Positions 1 to 8,753 of a stretch of DNA of 64,000 bases are shown one piece after another (the first letter of the stretch is position 1; every line of letters begins with the position of its first letter). Position numbers and translations under genes: made by a program. Source of the stretch: Eubacterium sp. (GTDB lineage: Bacteria; Bacillota; Clostridia; Lachnospirales; Lachnospiraceae); assembly GCA_017430325.1 (NCBI GenBank), contig JAFRNE010000004.1, positions 124,001 to 188,000 on the forward strand. The letters are read 5' to 3'. The notes below the pieces were generated by a model. It saw only the letters and a program-made list of their open reading frames with translations, was not told the origin of the DNA and did no database searches.

Positions 1-583
1 TTCCTATATAAGTAACGCTTCCGCTGATAACCTGCGGAGGAGTGAATTTGAACCAGCAGACAACAAGCGCCAGCAGCGCCATTATGGTTCCCGGGCTGAA
101 GACCTTAAGTATGTTCATCTTCTCCTTGCCCTTGCTGAGCACGACGATTCCGTGTGTATAGAACAGGAATGCATACATTACATTGCAGACAACCACGTAA
201 AGGATTGCTTTTTCAGGAAGGATCGCTTTTGCAACCGGAATACCGATAAAGCCTACATTTGTATAAACTGTCATCAGATTGAAGAATCTTCTGTCGTCCT
301 TCTTTGCCCGCAGTATGACCGGAATGATAAAACCAAGTATCATAAGAGCCGCGTAGAATGCCACACCGATTATCACCGCTTCAATAAGCTCCTTGTGTGT
401 CGGCGTTACATTTCCCGTTAGGATAGATGAAAGGATAAGTGCCGGATTACAGATGTCCATTACTATGGCTGACATTCTCTGCGAAACCGTATTATCAACT
501 ATCTTTCTTTTGTATAAATATATTCCTACAGCGACGAGTATGGCTATAACTCCCATCTGCTGCAATATAACCGAGATGCTCAT
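1..583 (-). CDS. AEC family transporter (auxin efflux carrier / malate permease type), 3' part outside window
   Basis: The minus strand from 583 stays open to the window edge, giving the first 194 residues of a hydrophobic protein. It begins MSISVILQQMGVIAILVAVG and is led by a GGAGG ribosome binding site (GGAGGTAATAT-ATG). Several membrane helices are visible, with a conserved Asn-Pro in the helix around DICNPALILSS and an NVGFIGIPV segment, both typical of the auxin efflux carrier family. These carriers move organic acids or related solutes; the substrate cannot be read here. The C-terminal half lies beyond position 1. It stands apart from the MATE gene behind it, with about 80 bases between them. 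Confidence 0.8.
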   Translation of the reverse strand, partial: MSISVILQQMGVIAILVAVGIYLYKRKIVDNTVSQRMSAIVMDICNPALILSSILTGNVTPTHKELIEAVIIGVAFYAALMILGFIIPVILRAKKDDRRFFNLMTVYTNVGFIGIPVAKAILPEKAILYVVVCNVMYAFLFYTHGIVVLSKGKEKMNILKVFSPGTIMALLALVVCWFKFTPPQVISGSVTYIG

Positions 584-663
584 ATATTACCTCCGTATCA
601 AAAAATCCAGTTTATGATACCATAAATCCCGACATATGCAAGTAAGTTTATAAAATATATTTT

Positions 664-2016
664 CTATAACCTGTTATCAAAATCTTTAACAGCCATAAAA
701 TATCCCACTGTCAGCATCGACGTCATCACAACCCAGCTGATGGGTTCTGTGAGTGCGATTCCGAGATAACCTATCTTTGAAACCAGCAGATACGCCGAAA
801 TTATCTTTATCAGAAGCTCCATGATCGATGAACATATCGGGACGATCTTTCTTCCGATGCCCTGAAGCGTACACCTAAGGACAAACAGTGGTCCAAGCGC
901 CGGGAAGAAGCAGACGCCAACCAGATTATACATGGTTGCATTATCAGTAATTATCGGCATGTCCGAGCTTGCGATCCACGAAACGATATTTCTTGCAAAT
1001 AAATACGTAAATATGATCAAAAATATAGAAATGGCCGTCACGATCAGATTTGCTATCCTTACGCCTTCTCGTATCCTTTTCTTCTTACCGGCTCCATAAT
1101 TCTGACTCGTATAGGTCGTCATGGTAAAACCGAAAGTATAGATAAATGTCATAAGGATATCCAGTAGTCTTCTGCCCGCCGTATGTGCCGCAACAATATC
1201 CGGTCCGAGACCGTTGATAGCACTTTGAAGTATGATGGTTCCGATATTTACTATGCAGCCCATGAGCCCCATTGAAAGACCCATCACAAAAAGTCCCTTG
1301 TACTCGTATCCGGTAATACTGAAATCTTCCTTACCAGGCATATATTCCTTGAAATGCCTTACGCCATAAGTAAAGCACGAAACACTGCAGATAAGCTGCG
1401 AAGCAACTGTTGCAAGCGCCGCGCCCTCTATTCCCATATGTATGATACCGACAAATACGATATCCATTCCGAAGTTCAGCACTATTGATGCCATCAGACA
1501 GTAAAGAGGTGTCTTGCTGTCTCCTATCGAGCGCAGGACATTTGCTGAAAGGTTATACAGCGCCGTAAAAGGCAGACCGATAATTATTATCCTGATATAG
1601 CTTACTGCCGGTGTCATAAGTTCCGGCGGTGTATTCAGCAATACAAGAACCTTTTTCACAAAACAAAGTGAAACTGCAAGAAGTACGATCGTAATTCCTG
1701 CAGTCAGTTTGGCAGCTCCTGCTATATTTCTTTTCAGTCTTCTGCTATCCTTTGCACCAAAAGCATTTGCAACAAGTATACCGAAGCCCTGCGTAAAGCC
1801 ATTTACAAGGCCTATCAGCATATTCGAAACAACACCGGTCATTCCGACAGCCGCAAATGCGTTTTTGTCCAGATAATAGCTCACAACCTTGGCATCGCCG
1901 ATATTGTAGAGCTGCTGAAATATATTTCCCAGTATTATGGGAATCGTGAACAGGATGATCATGCGAAGGGGACTGCCCTTCGTCATATCCATCTGTCCTT
2001 TCTTTTCTTTCATCAA
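664..2016 (-). CDS. MATE family efflux transporter
   Basis: This 450-residue polytopic membrane protein has the two-bundle layout of the multidrug and toxic compound extrusion family. The first helix region reads IPIILGNIFQQLYNIGD, followed by a conserved NGFTQGFGILVANAFGAKD segment, and the second half repeats the pattern with a TSQNYGAGKK motif. Length is normal for the family (about 440-460). MATE exporters use an Na+ or H+ gradient to expel cationic compounds; the substrate here is unknown. The start overlaps the stop of the upstream phosphorylase gene by four bases (ATGA), so the two are translationally coupled and probably one operon, although the functional link is not obvious. Confidence 0.92.
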   Translation of the reverse strand: MMKEKKGQMDMTKGSPLRMIILFTIPIILGNIFQQLYNIGDAKVVSYYLDKNAFAAVGMTGVVSNMLIGLVNGFTQGFGILVANAFGAKDSRRLKRNIAGAAKLTAGITIVLLAVSLCFVKKVLVLLNTPPELMTPAVSYIRIIIIGLPFTALYNLSANVLRSIGDSKTPLYCLMASIVLNFGMDIVFVGIIHMGIEGAALATVASQLICSVSCFTYGVRHFKEYMPGKEDFSITGYEYKGLFVMGLSMGLMGCIVNIGTIILQSAINGLGPDIVAAHTAGRRLLDILMTFIYTFGFTMTTYTSQNYGAGKKKRIREGVRIANLIVTAISIFLIIFTYLFARNIVSWIASSDMPIITDNATMYNLVGVCFFPALGPLFVLRCTLQGIGRKIVPICSSIMELLIKIISAYLLVSKIGYLGIALTEPISWVVMTSMLTVGYFMAVKDFDNRL

Positions 2017-3344
2017 CGGATGATCTCCTTAATTAACTTCTCAGGATGATATGCATCCCCTTCTTCTATTGAGTAGGCTTCAAGGATCAGCTTCTTAGCC
2101 GCCTCTGCCTTCTTCTCATCATTCGCATAGATTATCGCAAGCAGACCGCCCTTGTCAATACTGTCTCCCAGATGTTTATTGATCTCTATGCCAACACTTG
2201 GATCTATCTCATCGGTCAGCTTCTCTCTTCCGCCGCCAAGCGTAAGGCAGGCTGTACCGATCTTCTCCGTATCACAGCCGGTAAGAACTCCGGCCTTCAG
2301 AGCCTTAACAGGTATCATAAGCCTTGCCGAAGCAAGTTCACTTGTACCATCTATAAAGCCTGTATCTCCACCCTGTGCAGCTACAAATTCCCTGAACTTA
2401 GCAAGGGCCGCACCGTTATCTATCACTTCTTCGATACGGGCGATGTAATCCTTCATTACAGCTTCGTCAGATGCAGCTGTTTTCTCTGCCAAGCGCAGCA
2501 TCTCTGCCGCAAGCTTTACAGAAAGCTCCTTCAGCCTCTCATCTCCGCCGCCGCGAAGTACGTTAAGCGCTTCAAGAACCTCCAGTGTATTTCCTACGAA
2601 TCTTCCAAGAGGCTCGTTCATATCGGAAATAACAGCTGTTACATCCCTGCCGGCATTCTTTCCTATGTTTACCATGATCTCGGCAAGCTTCTTTGCAGAA
2701 TCGATGTCCTTCATGAAGGCGCCACTGCCGCACTTAACATCAAGAACTATTCCATCCGCTCCCGCAGCCAGCTTCTTACTCATGACCGATGATGCGATCA
2801 GCGAATAATTATCAACTGTACCGGTAACATCACGAAGCGCATATATCTTTTTATCCGCAGGTGCAAGATTCTTCGTCTGGCACATATCTGAAAAGCCGAC
2901 AGTTCTCACCTGTTCAGTGAATTCCTCTTCCGAAAGATCCGAAGAAAAGCCCGGAATACTCTCAAGCTTATCTATTGTACCGCCTGTATGCCCAAGGCCG
3001 CGTCCGCTCATCTTTGCAACCGGAACACCAAGAGCCGCAAGGATAGGTCCGATGATGAGTGTAGTCTTATCTCCTACACCACCGGTTGAATGCTTGTCTA
3101 TGATCCTCTTCTTATCATCAAATATATCCGAAAGATCAAGCATATCACCGCTCTTTGCCATAGCCAGAGTCAGAATAGTCGTTTCCTCGTCATTCATTCC
3201 CTTAAACCAGGTTGCCATCAGAAATGATGACATCTGATAATCCGGAATACTGCCGTCAGTATAACCATCAACTATAAAGCGTATTTCCTCCTCGGAAAGA
3301 ACCCCGCCGTTTCTCTTCTTTATGATCAGTTCATTCATATTCAT
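2013..3344 (-). CDS. pdp: pyrimidine-nucleoside phosphorylase (thymidine phosphorylase family)
   Basis: The 443-residue enzyme cleaves uridine, thymidine or deoxyuridine with phosphate to give the base and (deoxy)ribose 1-phosphate, for nucleoside salvage. The family signature SGRGLGHTGGTIDKLESIPG is near residue 115, preceded by the phosphate-binding KHSTGGVGDKTT loop. Length matches Bacillus/Geobacillus Pdp (about 433) and the C-terminal alpha/beta domain is complete. The start is ATG with GGGGTGA six bases upstream. The MATE gene overlaps its stop by four bases. Dimer and domain statements come from the family, not from this sequence. Pdp is preferred over DoaA-type thymidine phosphorylase because the host is a Gram-positive type, but the two are closely related. 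Confidence 0.93.
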   Translation of the reverse strand: MNMNELIIKKRNGGVLSEEEIRFIVDGYTDGSIPDYQMSSFLMATWFKGMNDEETTILTLAMAKSGDMLDLSDIFDDKKRIIDKHSTGGVGDKTTLIIGPILAALGVPVAKMSGRGLGHTGGTIDKLESIPGFSSDLSEEEFTEQVRTVGFSDMCQTKNLAPADKKIYALRDVTGTVDNYSLIASSVMSKKLAAGADGIVLDVKCGSGAFMKDIDSAKKLAEIMVNIGKNAGRDVTAVISDMNEPLGRFVGNTLEVLEALNVLRGGGDERLKELSVKLAAEMLRLAEKTAASDEAVMKDYIARIEEVIDNGAALAKFREFVAAQGGDTGFIDGTSELASARLMIPVKALKAGVLTGCDTEKIGTACLTLGGGREKLTDEIDPSVGIEINKHLGDSIDKGGLLAIIYANDEKKAEAAKKLILEAYSIEEGDAYHPEKLIKEIIR

Positions 3345-3424
3345 AGCCTGTCACCCCCGTAACAATTAATATACTCCAACGATCATCCTTAGCGTTTTTT
3401 ATCACTGCCTGCCGTGAAAGTATA

Positions 3425-5458
3425 TTACAGATCCTCGTTCAGCTCCTCAGTACCTGCAAGCACAAAGCGTCCATCTCGTATTATGTCAACCTCTGTACCA
3501 TCCTGATAAACCGCATATATCCTTCCAAGCTCATCGAAAGGTATCGTAATATCTGTATGACAATTGAAGTAAGCCTTCTCCGGTTCAGTATCTCTGAGCG
3601 CGCTGAAGCTGTTCTCCTTCGAAACGATCTCCTTGCCGTCAGGATTGAATATCCTTGAATCCTCCGCATGTCTGTAGCAGGTATCACCAACAGCAAAATG
3701 CGGTCCTGTCTTCTCCATTATAAGTATCGGCAGTTTGCCCATGATGTCATATTTATTAGCCATGCTGTAAGCAGCTGTATTTGTTCCTATAGCAAATTCA
3801 CCAAGCGGAAGGCTGTCTCTGTTCTGCAGAACATTCTCGCGGATGTATGCCTTATTCTTTTCTTCATCATCAAAGTTTCCGCAGTTAAAGCCTCTGATGC
3901 AGCCATCTTCAAAATCCATTTTAAGGTCCTTAAACAGAAGTCCGTTCAGATAAACATGGCTTACGTGAAGTGTTCCGTGAGTTCCCTCAAGCACCGGTGA
4001 AGTAAAAACCTCGCCCACCGGAATATTTACATCAGCTGTGCAGTTTTCAAACTGTGACTCATGCTCCGGATCAGCCAGCTTTCTCATGGTCACATGCATA
4101 TCCGTCTTGTTTCCGTTACGTCCCTCAACCTTGACATAAGCCGCAGGATCAAGAGCATCTATGATATGCTGATGTATCCTTTCATATTTATCGCTGTCAA
4201 GTGTATTCAGCCTGACTGTCTCCTCAAATACAGCCTCAAAATCAGGATGTACCTCAGGAACCGGAAATGCGATTATAGTAAAGCTGTATTTGTCACCCGG
4301 AATATATTCATTTACTATCTCTCCGCTTCTTACAGAATAATCAACATAAAGCTTCTGCTGCGGATCCGTGTAGACTGAAGCACTGTCCTTGGTCACCGGC
4401 TCAACCGTAGTCTCACCAAAGCTCTCGATAACAGCCGGTCCAGCATAAACAGCTGCATCCTCTCTGTACTCCTCATACACTCTCTTCATGATATCAAGCT
4501 TTCTTTCAACCATCCTCTTATTCAGGAAGAAAGCATCATCATTTCTGTGATCATAGTCGCACTGCATATTGTAGGAAATATTTGTGAAGCCCTGTCTTAT
4601 GACCTGCTTCCTGTTAACTCTGCTTATTGCATATCGGTAGAGTATAGGCTTAAGTCCAATTTCATCAAATCTTTTAATCGCTGCACGGACTATCCTCTCC
4701 TGACCGATCGAATATCTTATGTTAACCGTTTTCTTGCCTTCAAAAGGCACATTCATTGTTATGAAGCCTTTTCTGAAGCCATTCACAAAAGTTGCAGCTA
4801 TCTTATCTATCTCTTCCTCAGGAAGCTCAGCAAGATAACGTGACAGCCCTCTTTCATTATCTCCGATATATTCACCATATGAATACAGGTAATCCTCAGA
4901 GCCAAGATCCGCATTCACACATATGTCATAAGCGAGACCTTCAACAGGAAGAAGTATCTCCTCAATCCTCTCTCTGATCAGCTCTTCAGAATAATCAAAA
5001 GCATAATAATATACTGCTTCCTCTACCGCCTTGAGACTTGGTCTGTCTTCCGATGTATGGATTATGTAAACTTCAAGGAGGAGTTCCATAAGTATCACTA
5101 TATCAAAAGCCTTATCATCAGTGATCAGCATCGGCAGATTATACAGTTCAAAATACAGGAAAGACATAACCTTTCCAAAGCTACCCAGCTTCTCTTCGGC
5201 ATAGTCCGGATTGAGATAACTCTTCTCATATCCATCCTTCTGAAGCTCCGCAAACACCTTTTCATTTCTCTCGCGAAGCTCTTCCAGGGACAGCTTTTTC
5301 TCTGCATTATCTAAGCATCCATAAGCCTGAAGCACGTAGATGACATGTGCTGCCGCGTGTTTGAAATAATCCGTTCCAGCCGCAGTCTCTTCTGCGATCT
5401 CCTTTATCCTGTTGATCGAAAGCTCAAATCTTTCTCTTAATTCCTCATCAATAAACAA
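3425..5458 (-). CDS. M29-family metallo-aminopeptidase with long N-terminal extension
   Basis: The C-terminal 380 or so residues of this 677-residue protein carry all metal-ligand motifs of thermophilic-type (M29) aminopeptidases. They are GEVFTSP (Glu483), LGEFAIGTN (Glu554), GPHFAVGDTCY (His587) and HTDITIPF (His634, Asp636). Order and spacing agree with the family, so a two-metal aminopeptidase that trims N-terminal residues from peptides is expected; no signal peptide is seen, so it should be cytoplasmic. Typical M29 enzymes are about 400 residues, and here roughly 260 extra residues rich in Glu, Tyr and Leu precede the domain with no motif I recognise. The start appears to be TTG with AAGGA six bases upstream. 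It is probably a single-gene unit. Confidence 0.82.
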   Translation of the reverse strand: MFIDEELRERFELSINRIKEIAEETAAGTDYFKHAAAHVIYVLQAYGCLDNAEKKLSLEELRERNEKVFAELQKDGYEKSYLNPDYAEEKLGSFGKVMSFLYFELYNLPMLITDDKAFDIVILMELLLEVYIIHTSEDRPSLKAVEEAVYYYAFDYSEELIRERIEEILLPVEGLAYDICVNADLGSEDYLYSYGEYIGDNERGLSRYLAELPEEEIDKIAATFVNGFRKGFITMNVPFEGKKTVNIRYSIGQERIVRAAIKRFDEIGLKPILYRYAISRVNRKQVIRQGFTNISYNMQCDYDHRNDDAFFLNKRMVERKLDIMKRVYEEYREDAAVYAGPAVIESFGETTVEPVTKDSASVYTDPQQKLYVDYSVRSGEIVNEYIPGDKYSFTIIAFPVPEVHPDFEAVFEETVRLNTLDSDKYERIHQHIIDALDPAAYVKVEGRNGNKTDMHVTMRKLADPEHESQFENCTADVNIPVGEVFTSPVLEGTHGTLHVSHVYLNGLLFKDLKMDFEDGCIRGFNCGNFDDEEKNKAYIRENVLQNRDSLPLGEFAIGTNTAAYSMANKYDIMGKLPILIMEKTGPHFAVGDTCYRHAEDSRIFNPDGKEIVSKENSFSALRDTEPEKAYFNCHTDITIPFDELGRIYAVYQDGTEVDIIRDGRFVLAGTEELNEDL

Positions 5459-5566
5459 TTCTTTTCCTTCTCCGTTTCTTAATCTTTATGATCCGTTCAT
5501 CTATAATCTCAGATAACGAACTGTTTTATAATGTATTTATCTATCATTAGATTATCAGTTATTAAC

Positions 5567-5618
5567 AATATCCCCGCAGCGAATTCTGTAAAACCATATT
5601 CATCACTGCGGGGTAATA
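5567..5618 (-). terminator. hairpin ending the pyrimidine operon
   Basis: CCCCGCAG (5572-5579) and CTGCGGGG (5606-5613) form a perfect 8-bp stem, extended by an AATAT/ATATT flank, with a large 26-nt loop. It lies between the 3' end of the small membrane protein gene and the start of the aminopeptidase gene. The U-run on the minus strand is weak (ATATTGTTAAT), so termination efficiency is uncertain. Confidence 0.55.
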
Positions 5619-5627
5619 TTTAAAATA

Positions 5628-5948
5628 TCATATGATCCACAAAGCCGCGAGCAGTAAAAGTACGCCCACAGAAAGGATCACTGAAAGTCTCTTGGTATTT
5701 GTATTTCCACTCTCCTGCTTATAAGAGGTTGCAGCAAAGAACAGCCCGTTGATCCCAAGTATTCCGGCGATCAAAAGCAGCGTTCCTGCACACTCGGGAG
5801 TCTTGCCATCCTTCATGACAGAGATTGTCAGAATAACAATTATCATTATCAGAGCTATCCCACCGGAAATAAGCGATATCACTGTATCACTCGCCACAAG
5901 ATCATCCGCAAAGCTGTATCCTTTTTTTCTTTTTCTGAACAATTTCAT
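5628..5948 (-). CDS. small membrane protein downstream of pyrD (DUF6142-like)
   Basis: This 106-residue protein has a basic N-terminus (FRKRKKGYSFAD), three predicted membrane helices (about residues 24-44, 54-74 and 88-106) and short polar loops. The KKGYSFAD lead followed by hydrophobic helices resembles small DUF6142-type membrane proteins of Lachnospiraceae; I make that link from memory and hold it weakly. It follows pyrD by 16 bases and precedes the operon's terminator hairpin, so it is the last gene of the pyrF-pyrK-pyrD transcript. No catalytic residues are visible and no function can be assigned. Confidence 0.7.
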   Translation of the reverse strand: MKLFRKRKKGYSFADDLVASDTVISLISGGIALIMIIVILTISVMKDGKTPECAGTLLLIAGILGINGLFFAATSYKQESGNTNTKRLSVILSVGVLLLLAALWII

Positions 5949-5964
5949 GTCATCGAACCTTTAT

Positions 5965-6864
5965 CTAAACGCATCCTCTTATCTCGGAAATATCCTCGAT
6001 ACCCTTACGGATCATGAAATCTTCTATACCCTTCACAATCTCAGCCGTAATAGATGGATTTCTGAAATTAGCAGTTCCCACAGCAACCGCTGTAGCACCC
6101 GCCATGATAAACTCTATTGCATCCTCAGCAGAATCAATACCACCCATACCAATGATAGGTACCTTAACTGCCTTTGCAGCCTGGTAAACCATTCTTACTG
6201 CTATAGGCTTGATGGCAGGTCCAGAAACACCACCGGTCTTATTTGCAAGTGCAAAGCAGCGTCTCTCAATATCTATCTTCATACCTGTAAGGGTATTTAT
6301 CAGAGAGATAGCATCGGCGCCGCCCTCTTCAGCCGCTTTGGCCATTACCGTGATATCAGTAACATTTGGGCTGAGCTTCATGATGATAGGCTGCTTAGCT
6401 GCCTTCTTCACTGCTGTAGTTATATCATAAAGTGCTTTCGGATCCTGGCCAAAAGCGATTCCGCCCTCCTTAACATTCGGGCAGGAAACATTTATCTCCA
6501 GAAGATCGGCAGGTGAGTCAGCAAGCTTCTCAACAACATCTACATAATCTTCCTTGGACCGACCGCAGACATTAACTATTATCTTTGTATCCTGCTTAGC
6601 AAGAAACGGAAGGTCTCTCGAAAGAAATGTATCGATACCCGGATTCTGAAGTCCAACTGCATTCATCATACCGCAGTCTGTCTCAGCTATACGTGGTGTT
6701 GGATTACCTTCCCAAGGCACATTTGCAACACCCTTGGTAGTAACAGCTCCCAGAACACTGAGATCAACAAAATCAGAATATTCCATTCCCGAACCGAAGG
6801 TTCCTGATGCTACCGTCACAGGATTCTTCATTACTACTCCTGCTATATCAACCGACATATTCAT
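5965..6864 (-). CDS. pyrD: dihydroorotate dehydrogenase B, catalytic subunit
   Basis: This 299-residue class 1B dihydroorotate dehydrogenase oxidises dihydroorotate to orotate on FMN and passes electrons through PyrK to NAD+. The family landmarks are present: NPVTVASGTFGSG near residue 15, the substrate loop NVSCPNVKEGG with the catalytic Cys of class 1B enzymes near 130, NTLTGM near 190, and the FMN phosphate site MGGIDSAEDAIEFIMAGA near 245. Length is typical (300-312). The ATG overlaps the last base of the pyrK stop (TGATG) and has GAGGAGG upstream, so translation is coupled to pyrK, its physical partner. Confidence 0.97.
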   Translation of the reverse strand: MNMSVDIAGVVMKNPVTVASGTFGSGMEYSDFVDLSVLGAVTTKGVANVPWEGNPTPRIAETDCGMMNAVGLQNPGIDTFLSRDLPFLAKQDTKIIVNVCGRSKEDYVDVVEKLADSPADLLEINVSCPNVKEGGIAFGQDPKALYDITTAVKKAAKQPIIMKLSPNVTDITVMAKAAEEGGADAISLINTLTGMKIDIERRCFALANKTGGVSGPAIKPIAVRMVYQAAKAVKVPIIGMGGIDSAEDAIEFIMAGATAVAVGTANFRNPSITAEIVKGIEDFMIRKGIEDISEIRGCV

Positions 6865-7661
6865 CAGAGATTCACCTCCTCAGCATAAAATACAGGTCCG
6901 TCCTTGCAGATTCTCTTATTCTTAACCTTTGAATGATCATCTACCTCTTCGGTCTTTACAACGCATGCAAGGCAGGCACCGATTCCGCAGGCCATTCTCT
7001 CTTCAAGAGATATCTGCGCCTTGATGCCATTTTCCATAGCATAACTCTTGATCCCTCTAAGCATAGGTGTAGGTCCGCAGGCATAGATATTGTTGCCTGT
7101 GATACCATATTCCTTAATACCGTCAATGACATTTCCCTTCACACCGGCAGCTCCGTTATCACTAGTTATGTAAACCTCTGAATACTTCTCAAATTCCGGA
7201 ACAAGGAAGGTATTATCATCTCTGAAACCAAGAACAGTCTTGATATTACTCTTTGGAATACCGACCTCTGACATAGTCTTCGCAAGATAAAGCATAGGAG
7301 GAATACCTATTCCGCCTCCGAGAAGGATATGATCATTCTCATCCTCAGCACTTGGAAGGTCATAGCCCTTACCGAGAGGTCCGACAACATCTACCTTCTC
7401 GCCCTCAGCAAGCTTTGAAAACTCTCTGGTTCCCTCACCTGCGATCCTGAAAACTATCTTCATGGTCTTCGCAGCCTTGTCCACATCACAGATACTGATA
7501 GGACGTGGAAGCATTCTGCTCTTCTCCTTTGAATATAAATCAATGAACTGTCCCGGAACTGCATACTCAGCTATCTCTCCGACCTCAAGGAGCAGGCTGA
7601 ATATTTCCGGCTGAAGCTCTTCATTCTTCAATACTGTTGCACTGTATTTTATCTTATCCAT
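6864..7661 (-). CDS. pyrK: dihydroorotate dehydrogenase electron transfer subunit
   Basis: This 265-residue FAD and [2Fe-2S] protein links PyrD to NAD+. An FAD-binding beta-barrel (about 1-95, with the RMLPRPISICD flavin motif) is followed by an NAD-binding region (GGGIGIPPMLYLA, ACGPTPML) and a C-terminal iron-sulfur cluster motif, CGIGACLACVVKT plus a later Cys in RICKDGPVF. The open frame reaches upstream to 7733, but the start at 7661 (MDKIKYSATV) is chosen because AGAGG lies five bases upstream and homologues start here. It sits between pyrF and pyrD in the same operon. Confidence 0.95.
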   Translation of the reverse strand: MDKIKYSATVLKNEELQPEIFSLLLEVGEIAEYAVPGQFIDLYSKEKSRMLPRPISICDVDKAAKTMKIVFRIAGEGTREFSKLAEGEKVDVVGPLGKGYDLPSAEDENDHILLGGGIGIPPMLYLAKTMSEVGIPKSNIKTVLGFRDDNTFLVPEFEKYSEVYITSDNGAAGVKGNVIDGIKEYGITGNNIYACGPTPMLRGIKSYAMENGIKAQISLEERMACGIGACLACVVKTEEVDDHSKVKNKRICKDGPVFYAEEVNL

Positions 7662-7754
7662 TCCAACCTCTTTCACAAACTGACACTGCTCAGCAGACTG
7701 CAAAAAACATATCATCAGTTTACCTGTCAGCAATGTTCACGCATCATTTATTTT

Positions 7755-8681
7755 TTAGAGACCAACTGCTGTGCGGATATCATCAAGCATATCCTTAACA
7801 GCCTCTCTTGAAGCATCAGCAAAGTTCTCGCCACTGAAACGCTCCTTGTATTTATCACTCTTATAAGCAGCGATGATTCCTCTTGAAGAGTTAACGATCG
7901 CACCAAGCTTATCCTCATTGAAGAAGGCCTTAAGGTCACTGCCCTTTCCGCCCTGAGCGCCGTAGCCCGGAACAAGTATCAGTGTTCTTGGCATGATCTT
8001 TCTGAGCTTCTCACCCATTTCAGGATATGTTGCACCTACAACTGCTCCAACGTAGCTGTAGCTGTCGCCCATAAACTCATCGCCCCACTCACGAACCTTC
8101 TCACCAACGATCTCATATAAAGGCTTACCGTCGATGAGTCTGTCCTGGAACTCGCCTGAAGAAGGATTTGAAGTCTTAACAAGAACAAATATACCCTTGT
8201 TTCTTTCCTTACACACATCGATGAAAGGCTTAACTCCGTCACTTCCGAGATATGGATTAACAGTTGCAAAATCCTCATCAAAAGGAATAAGCTTCTCACC
8301 CTCTATCTCAACACTTCCGAGATGTCCGATAGCATATGCAGTACTTGTGGAACCGATATCGCCTCTCTTAACATCGCCGATTATCACAAGGTCCTTTGAC
8401 TTAGCGTAATCAACCGTTCTCTTGAATGCAGCAACACCCGGAACACCGAACTGCTCATACATTGCTATCTGCGGTTTAACTGCCGGAATAAGATCGTAGG
8501 TTGTATCTATAATTGCCTTATTAAACTGAAATACAGCTTCAGCTGCAGCATCCAGTGTCTTTCCGTACTGCTCAACTGCCGCCTTCATGATATGCACAGG
8601 AATCATTGAAAGATTCGGGTCAAGACCTACTACTATAGGTGCATTTTTCTTCTTGATCTCAGTCATAAGCTTGTTTATCAT
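7755..8681 (-). CDS. pyrF: orotidine 5'-phosphate decarboxylase (long, type 2)
   Basis: This 308-residue enzyme makes UMP from OMP, the last step of de novo pyrimidine synthesis. It begins with the PIVVGLDPNLS strand, and the catalytic Lys-Asp network is recognisable in VIIGDVKRGDIGSTSTAYA near residue 100. A C-terminal VPGYGAQGG phosphate loop is at about 245. At 308 residues it belongs to the longer type 2 subfamily rather than the 230-residue type of E. coli. It is the first gene of the operon, with AAGGAGA six bases before the ATG and a promoter about 45 bases upstream. Confidence 0.96.
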   Translation of the reverse strand: MINKLMTEIKKKNAPIVVGLDPNLSMIPVHIMKAAVEQYGKTLDAAAEAVFQFNKAIIDTTYDLIPAVKPQIAMYEQFGVPGVAAFKRTVDYAKSKDLVIIGDVKRGDIGSTSTAYAIGHLGSVEIEGEKLIPFDEDFATVNPYLGSDGVKPFIDVCKERNKGIFVLVKTSNPSSGEFQDRLIDGKPLYEIVGEKVREWGDEFMGDSYSYVGAVVGATYPEMGEKLRKIMPRTLILVPGYGAQGGKGSDLKAFFNEDKLGAIVNSSRGIIAAYKSDKYKERFSGENFADASREAVKDMLDDIRTAVGL

Positions 8682-8724
8682 ATTTGTTTCTCCTTCAATA
8701 TATAAAAATTAAGCGCTATGAGTT

Positions 8725-8753
8725 ATTGTACCAAAACATAAACGATGTTTCAA
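8725..8753 (-). promoter_or_regulatory. promoter of the pyrFKD operon
   Basis: Read on the minus strand, TTGAAA (8748-8753) is followed by a 17-bp spacer and TACAAT (8725-8730). TGG directly before the -10 gives an extended -10. The -35 box overlaps the last codons of the neighbouring LytTR gene. The leader is only about 45 nt, with no room for a PyrR-type attenuator. Confidence 0.75.

Noticed and set aside
2172..2792. Long plus-strand open frame of 206 codons opposite the nucleoside phosphorylase
   Set aside because: It is antisense to a gene with clear family motifs, has no ribosome binding site, and its protein is unusual in composition.
5749..6516. Plus-strand open frame of 255 codons opposite pyrD and its neighbour
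   Set aside because: It is an antisense shadow; the minus strand carries an unmistakable dihydroorotate dehydrogenase.
8682..8750. PyrR-type attenuator before the pyr operon
   Set aside because: The leader is only about 45 nt and contains no terminator hairpin or PyrR-binding loop.
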